A DNA stretch of 64,000 bases from Aphrocallistes beatrix (Eukaryota > Porifera > Hexactinellida > Sceptrulophora > Aphrocallistidae): positions 4,638,857 to 4,702,856 of the forward strand of contig OY725491.1 in NCBI GenBank assembly GCA_963281255.1. Reading direction: 5' to 3'. A program made the translations under genes and the position numbers. Of the stretch, positions 58,309 through 64,000 are shown one piece after another (the stretch's first letter is position 1; each line of letters starts with the position of its first letter). The notes under the pieces are model-generated. The model was not told the DNA's origin, did not search any database, and worked only from the letters and a program-made list of their open reading frames with translations.

Positions 58309-59434
58309 ATGGTTCTCGAAATTATATAAAGACGTTCAGATCTGTACACTGATGCCAGCTATCATCTTTTGCATTGTACTCTCCATTATCTGGGACATCT
58401 TCTTTGTTAAAAAGATCAGGCATTTAGTTTTGTTGTATCGTGAATGTATGAAGAAGACAAATACTGATCCATTTGGGAATTACTTGGAAGCAGCTCAACA
58501 TTTTAAAGTTGAAATTCATAAATACACATTTTTACTTTTAATGAATATCACCGAATTTGGTGCGATGCAAATCTATACATTGGGAGCTGCTCTCGTGTGA
58601 CAGGACACCTTGAGGACATTCTAAATTCGTCAAGATCTGGAATCCCCAACTGTACCTCTGAGTTAGCTCATTTTAATAACATAATTATAGAGGCTATGAT
58701 CGCAAATCGATCCATTTCCATACTTATCTCCATTGGACAAGCTGGACTGTTGTTCTCGATGGCTTTAGGGATTTGTCTTATGAAGTATCTTGATGTGAAG
58801 TATCATGACATATATGGAGAAACAGCTCGATACATTCGAACGTTTCTTCTGGTCACAGTAATTTTTGGATTTTTTTATTCATTGCTGGAACTGTTCCACA
58901 ATTGAGGATGATTCAAAATTTTGTTGAACCAATATTGCAACTAATCTACTTCAGTATTTGCGTCAAACACATATGTACCTTTTACAAGACACTGAAATGG
59001 AGGACAATTGAGTTTCGTGTGAGAGTTGAATCCCATCGAGTTGTTAAGAGATCTGTCATCAGTAGCTATCAGTTTGTAATCATAATGGGTTGTATTTTGA
59101 TCGGTACTGCCTGCATAATCTTCGCTGAATTTCTAACACAATACTTCACACTGATCGCTACCATTCTCTATTACGGTCCTTGCATCTTCAATTATCTCTA
59201 TGCTACTCCAGACTACCAAACACTTATCGTTACCCAGCAACAGATCGAGGTTCTACACATTTTGCGATATTTCTAATTATATTAGCATCTGCTATAATTG
59301 GATTACAATACATACTGGGTACCTGTTTATTCTTCGGACAAATAATCGTGAGGAAAGTGAAATATCGATTTGGGTATATCCCCACCAGGTTTAGACCCAG
59401 CTTAACTAATCCCCTCCTCGCAGTTCCTCAATGA
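58309..59434 (+). pseudogene. Multi-pass membrane protein family, copy E (several frameshifts)
   Basis: The ATG at 58309 is followed within six codons by a frameshift. The frame of TM1 then reads IIFCIVLSIIWDIFFVKKIR and continues to 58600. A second frame covers IPNCTSELAHFNN (the N-C-T site is kept) to the fourth membrane segment. A third covers the basic loop RVESHRVVKRSVISSYQ and FLTQYFTLIATILYYG, and a fourth ends RFRPSLTNPLLAVPQ with stop at 59434. Full length but with at least four small lesions. The upstream block ACTCTTTCTTAACGAATT is preserved. Confidence 0.9.
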
Positions 59435-60212
59435 GATGTATTATGGAGACAAACTCATACTTTATTTCCTCTAATTTGCTTTGTAAATCATAATTAATTT
59501 TGCATTAAATAATGATAGAACTTCATCCAATTTATATATTGGAATTCACAGAACAAAACTATGTAGGTACCTAGTTTTTCATTAAATTCATATATTTTTT
59601 AGTCTACTTCGAAGGTGATTTGGCTTACAATTTTATAAATAAATTATTTTTTACATCCTTGCTTAAGGAAATGTGTAATATTAATTATTGCCAAGAACAA
59701 TGCGATCCAATTATATCGCAATTAGAGCTCTATTTGATTGTTGTAGTCACATTTATCTGTAGTAAGGTTTACGAATTTAGATTGATTTACACACATAAAC
59801 ATGTCTTCATCACTCAAGATCTACTTAATCATGGATCGGACGTGAGCTAAGGAATGCAGGCCTGAGCAAATATCCTGCAATTTTCCATGGAGTTGAATGA
59901 ACATGTTACGAGTAATCCTGTAAGGCTGAGGAAATTAAATCTTTGTATGAGTTGATGGGATTTACCCTGTCTCTAATACCCTTTGATTGACCAAACTATT
60001 GTCTGTATTGACTTTAAGTAGGAACAGAACTAATGCCATATCGGAATAAATAATTGTTTCGAATTCATAATCTTACTTTTAATTTCACAAATTATTTATA
60101 TCCAATGCTGTTAACTTCATCATTTTGACATATAAAATAAGTAAACACGTACCTAAATACAAAACTAATCAATAAATACTGAGTAGATCCTAAGGTCGCC
60201 ACTTAAACTAAG
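59435..60212. other. No gene seen
   Basis: AT-rich 3' flank of copy E. An open frame at 59620-59850 has no recognisable motif. Confidence 0.3.
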
Positions 60213-60214
60213 TA

Positions 60215-60398
60215 CAGCTGACTCAGCTTAATCGCGGCACTTTGGTCCCGGATATTTTATCCAAATTAAGCGGAGTTCCCAATTAACCGTTGAAATTCAA
60301 TATTAGCTTCTATGTATGGAATCATTCCGTTCCTGAGACTTGTCTCAATAAAGCAGTTGTCCCGATTAACCGATGTCTCGATTAAGCAGAGTTGACTG
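60215..60398. mobile_element. 184-bp MITE, sister of 43209-43393
   Basis: Ends CAGCTGACTCAGCTTAATCG and CGATTAAGCAGAGTTGACTG; TA at the left, TG at the right. Confidence 0.75.
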
Positions 60399-60617
60399 TG
60401 TTTACTTGGTAAGTACATAGCTTCCAGGGCAACTAAGTACGGATTTAAGTATAGTTAAGTGAACTTAATGAAAATTAAGTAATTACTTCGTTTAATTTAA
60501 AATTTGAGTCAAGTTTAAGTGAAGTTTCGATCAGAGAATAAGACCCCACTGGAACTTGGTTCAATTTGTACTTTGTAGAGTCAAATTCGATACAGAATAA
60601 GCCTTAAGAATGCATTA

Positions 60618-60933
60618 CAGTACACCCTCGCTAACCCGAACAGATATGTGCCAATGATCGAAAAAATCGTTCGGATTAGTGAATTTGTTCCGATTAGTGA
60701 AATAACACTAACTCAATGGGGTATTAACTAAAAAAATTTGAATTGTTAGAATATTAAGGATAATCATTTTGTTATGATTGTTTCTTTAATGAGGTTTCTC
60801 AATCTTATTGAAATATATAATATTATAAACGTTGATTTGAAGCATAGTGGTGGATAATATTATATTTCGGGTGTTTGGATTGTAAGAATGAAGTGTTCGG
60901 ACTAGCGAGGTTCGGATTAGCGAGGGTGTACTG
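60618..60933. mobile_element. Complete Tigger/pogo-like MITE, 316 bp
   Basis: Ends CAGTACACCCTCGCTAACCC and inverted TTAGCGAGGGTGTACTG, with TA on both sides. It serves as the reference for the interrupted copy at 8726-13716. Confidence 0.9.
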
Positions 60934-61195
60934 TACTAGCATACGTATTAAAACATTGTAATCAAAGTACAAGTATTCGTTGACAAAATTATGATTTTGT
61001 TATATTTTCTATGACATGCTTTATTTGGGATAAAATCGATTTTTGGCCTGTTGCATAAGGGATTTGCACATCTTGATCATTTTAAGGTAGAACTGTGTCC
61101 GAAAATTTAGAATTTTGAAAAGTTTTATCAAGTGTGTTGATGAAATTACGATCTAACCATTTTCCTTTTCTAGAAAAGAGAATCCTGAAGCATAC

Positions 61196-61390
61196 ATCTT
61201 ATATATTAAAAAGCTATGATTTGTTTATTTGTTTGTCCGAATTGATTGAAGAATTGGCAAGTCGTAGAGATACGAAAATTTGCATGTAGGTGTCAAATGA
61301 TGAATCTATGATTAAGTTCCAAGATCTAAGTGAAATTTTCACACCTCTGCAAAAAAATGGAAGACAATTTTTCATACCTTTTCTATACAA
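61196..61390 (+). mobile_element. HINE2 5' portion, plus orientation
   Basis: Starts TCTTATATATTAAAAAGCTA after A and carries the AATTGATTGAAGAATTGG and TTTTCACACCTCTGCA blocks, then abuts the 3' end of the next unit. Confidence 0.65.
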
Positions 61391-61984
61391 CAAGCGCGCT
61401 TCGCTTGCTTGCGCTGTGCGGCTGGCGGACACTTTGTGTCCGCCACCTAACCCCATGTCAACCGTTGAAAACAAGTTTATAGCATATTTTTGAGATTTTT
61501 TTACTTTATGTATCTAATATAAACAAAAGTAAACAAATAATTTATCATATAGACCTGAAAATATGATATTTGAAATTTACACTCCTAAAAACCCCATGTC
61601 AACCATTGGAAGCTAGTCTCTAGCATAATTTTCAAAATTCATCAAATGGTGTTAACATATGTATATAAAGGTGTGAAAATTTATACATAACCTTTTATAT
61701 TTCTATACACTATAATCTAATTGAGACTTCTATATTATTGCTTTGAAGTATTAAAAATAATGACAGCCTACAATAGTTTCGTGCAATGATTTCTATTGTG
61801 AGAATGAAGCCTAGTATTGTATAGAAAAGGTGTAAAAAATTGTTTTCCATTTTTTATGCAGAGGTGTGAAAATTTCGCTTATATCTTAGAACTTAATTGT
61901 AGCCATATCATTTGATACCTACATGCCAATTCTTCAATCAATTCGGACAAACACAAAAAAATCCTAGCGTTTTAATATATAAGA
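61391..61984 (-). mobile_element. HINE2 unit 1
   Basis: Minus orientation: 5' end TCTTATATATTAAAACGCTA at 61984, 3' hairpin end GCGCGCTTG at 61391, with T as the flanking base. Non-autonomous. Confidence 0.7.
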
Positions 61985-61996
61985 TACTACTAAGTA

Positions 61997-62641
61997 CAAG
62001 CGCGGTTCGCTTGCTTGCGCTGCGCGGCTTGCTGACACTTCGTGTCCGCAGAGTCGCCCTGCGAGCGCCTGGAGTTACTCAATCTAAACTATTTTTGGAA
62101 TTTTTTCCTTTATATATATATTGTAAACAAAAGGTCAACGAATAATTTTTCATATGGATCCGAAAATATGATATTCGAAATCTACACCCCTAAAAACCCC
62201 ATGTCAACCGTTGGAAGCTAGTTTCTAGCATAATTTTCAAAATTCGTCAAATCGTGTGAAAATATGTATATAAAGGTGTGAAAATATACAAATAACCTTT
62301 TTAACTGCCATACACTATAATATATAATTGAGACATTCATAAAAGTTATTGCTTTGAAGTAGTATTAATTACAATTACAGCCTACAATAGTGTCTTATAA
62401 TGAATTCTATTGTGAGAGTGAAGCCGTACATAGTATTGTATAGAAAAGGTGTGAAAAATTGTTTTCCATTTTTTTTGCAGAGGTGTGAAAATTTCGCTTA
62501 GATCTTAGAACTTAATCGTAGATTCATCATTTGACACCTTCATGCCAATTTTCGTATCTCTACGACTTACCAATTCTTCAATCAATTCGGGCAAACAAAC
62601 AAACAAAACAAAAAAAAATCCTAGCATTTTAATATATAAGA
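61997..62641 (-). mobile_element. HINE2 unit 2
   Basis: Same ends as unit 1, 645 bp. Only two bases (TA) separate it from unit 3. Confidence 0.7.
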
Positions 62642-62643
62642 TA

Positions 62644-63476
62644 CAAGCACGCTTCGCTTGCTTGCGCTGCGCGGCTTGCGGACACTGTGTGTCCGCAGAG
62701 TCGCCCTGCGGGCGCCTGGAGTTACTCAATCTAACATATTTTGGGAATTTTTCCTTTATATAAATATCGTAAACAAAGGTCAACGAATAATTTCTCATAT
62801 GGATCCGAAAGTATAATATTCGAAATCTACACCCCTGAAAACCCCATGTCAACCGTTGAAAGCAAGTTTCCAGCATATTTTTGAGATTTGTTTACTTTAT
62901 GTATATATTGTAAACAAAAGTAAACAAATAATTTATCATATAGATCTGAAAATATGATATTCGAAATCTACTTCCCTGAAAACCCCATATCAACCGTTGG
63001 AAGCTAGTCTCTAGCCTATTTTTGTAATTTGTTTACTTTATGTATCTATTGCAAACAAAAGTAAACAAATAATTTATCATATAGATCTGAAAATATGATA
63101 TTCGAAATCTACACCCCTGAAAACCCCATGTCACCCGTTGGAAGCTAGTCTCTTGCATTATTTTCAAAATTCATCAAATGGTGTGAAAATATGTATATAA
63201 AGGTGTGAAAATATGCACATAATCTTTTTTATTGCCACACACTCTAATACATTTAAGATATCAAACATTAGTTGCTTTGAAGTATTATTAACGATGACGA
63301 TCTATTTATTGTAGTGTCGTACTTGTACAATGATTTCTATTGTAATAGTGTAGTCATTTATTTTGTATAGAAAAGGTGCGAAAAATTGTTTTCCATTTTT
63401 TTTGCAGAGGTGTGAAAATTTCGCTTAGATCTTAGAACTTAATCGTAGATTCATCATTTGACACCTACATGCCAAT
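62644..63476 (-). mobile_element. HINE2 unit 3, 5' end lost, with internal 141-bp repeats
   Basis: Begins with the GC-rich hairpin and contains about three tandem 141-bp repeats (ACCCCATGTCAACCGTTGGA at about 62841, 62982 and 63123). The distal end is replaced by a LINE at 63477. Confidence 0.7.
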
Positions 63477-64000
63477 TGAACAGTGCAGCCAGGCTTATCT
63501 ACAATGTCTCTCGTACCTTTTCGTCATCTCCTCTTCTTATTAACCACTGGCTGCCTGTTAAACATCGTATCCTCTTTAAAATCCTCCTCATAACTTACAA
63601 AGCCATCCATTCTCTTGCTCCGGACTATATCATCCAGCTCATACAGGTTAAGTCATCCAATCGTACTCTACGATCATCCAACGCCATCCTCCTTGAGCAT
63701 CCTACTATCAAATCTTCCAAAACTCTGGGTGATCGTGCATTCACTTTAGCTGCGCCTGTTGAGTGGAATCTTCTGCCTCCGAGCATTCGGAATGCCCCCT
63801 CACTTCTTCTCTTCAAAAAACTCTTGAAAACTCATCTTTTCCGTATCGCGCACGACACATCCACTTAAATTAATTTCAATGCATATACATACCTTACAAG
63901 CATACATACACATACATACACATACATACATAACACACACCTACTTTTATTGAATTGTACAGCGCACTTGAACATATTAATATGGAATCTGCGCTATATA
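63477..64000 (+). mobile_element. L2/CR1-like LINE, 3' end of the ORF and tail
   Basis: The plus frame reads NSAARLIYNVSRTFSS, HWLPVKHRILFKILLITYKA, DRAFTLAAPVEWNLLPPSIR and LFKKLLKTHLFR, then a stop at 63866-63868. This is the conserved C-terminus after the reverse transcriptase in CR1/L2-type LINEs. The 3' UTR has (CATA)n runs and ends with a TTGTACAGCGCACTTGAA ... GCGCTATATA hairpin tail typical of L2. The copy is 5'-truncated at 63477 and runs to the window edge. Confidence 0.85.

Noticed and set aside
8964..62740. Repeated open frames of the type SLACAARLADTLCPPEAPFGRL in many places
   Set aside because: They arise from the GC-rich terminal hairpin of the Helitron-like elements, which is open in more than one frame. 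They have no start, no consistent length and no splice context.
1..64000. tRNA, rRNA, CRISPR or bacterial operon features
   Set aside because: No cloverleaf with A/B boxes, no rRNA core sequence and no regular direct repeats with unique spacers were seen. The tandem repeats present are minisatellites.

Overview
This is AT-rich animal nuclear DNA, dense in transposons and poor in genes. The reasons are: eukaryotic transposase families (hAT, Harbinger, mariner/Tc1, piggyBac, Helitron-like, Ty3/gypsy, L2-like LINE), hundreds of bases of palindromic MITEs, microsatellites, GT-AG introns of only about 62-82 nt, and TATA boxes ahead of the few intact genes. No prokaryotic operon, CRISPR, tRNA or rRNA was seen. 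Short introns and a RING-less NHL protein make me lean to a sponge or another compact-intron invertebrate, but the sequence does not prove the taxon.

Layout. 0-8.7 kb: a decayed GTF2IRD2/ZBED-like hAT transposase on the minus strand, split by a Ty3/gypsy fragment. 8.7-13.7 kb: a Tigger-like MITE interrupted by a 4.6-kb 5'-truncated Helentron-like insertion, which carries a Pif1-helicase end plus OTU domain, a small four-exon gene with QEDP repeats, and a nested non-autonomous copy. 13.8-17 kb: a hAT MITE, a Harbinger pseudogene and a second hAT pseudogene. 17.3-25 kb: large nested foldback elements with 7-bp target duplications, an intact 165-residue coiled-coil gene (20.4-20.9 kb) and two exons of another coiled-coil gene. 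26.9-36.2 kb: remnants of Tc1/mariner-type elements, an LTR element, piggyBac and mariner, plus a tandem array with GC-rich hairpins. 37-45 kb: foldbacks and MITEs, with one likely exon at 42.7 kb. 46.4-47.2 kb: an intact NHL-repeat gene. 48.9-49.1 kb: two final exons of an unrecognised gene.

The most interesting part is 49.5-59.5 kb: five copies of an unrecognised single-exon multi-pass membrane protein family, one intact (55459-56613, 384 residues) and four broken, in both orientations. The copies share a core promoter, a conserved glycosylation site and an invariant AVPQ C-terminus. They look like a recently expanded orphan receptor- or channel-like family. The window ends in a head-to-tail array of Helitron-like non-autonomous elements (61.2-63.5 kb) and the 3' end of an L2-like LINE.

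The cellular genes show no obvious shared pathway. The dominant process is repeated nested transposition plus local gene duplication. Boundaries of decayed elements are approximate. Element ends backed by target-site duplications are exact readings.
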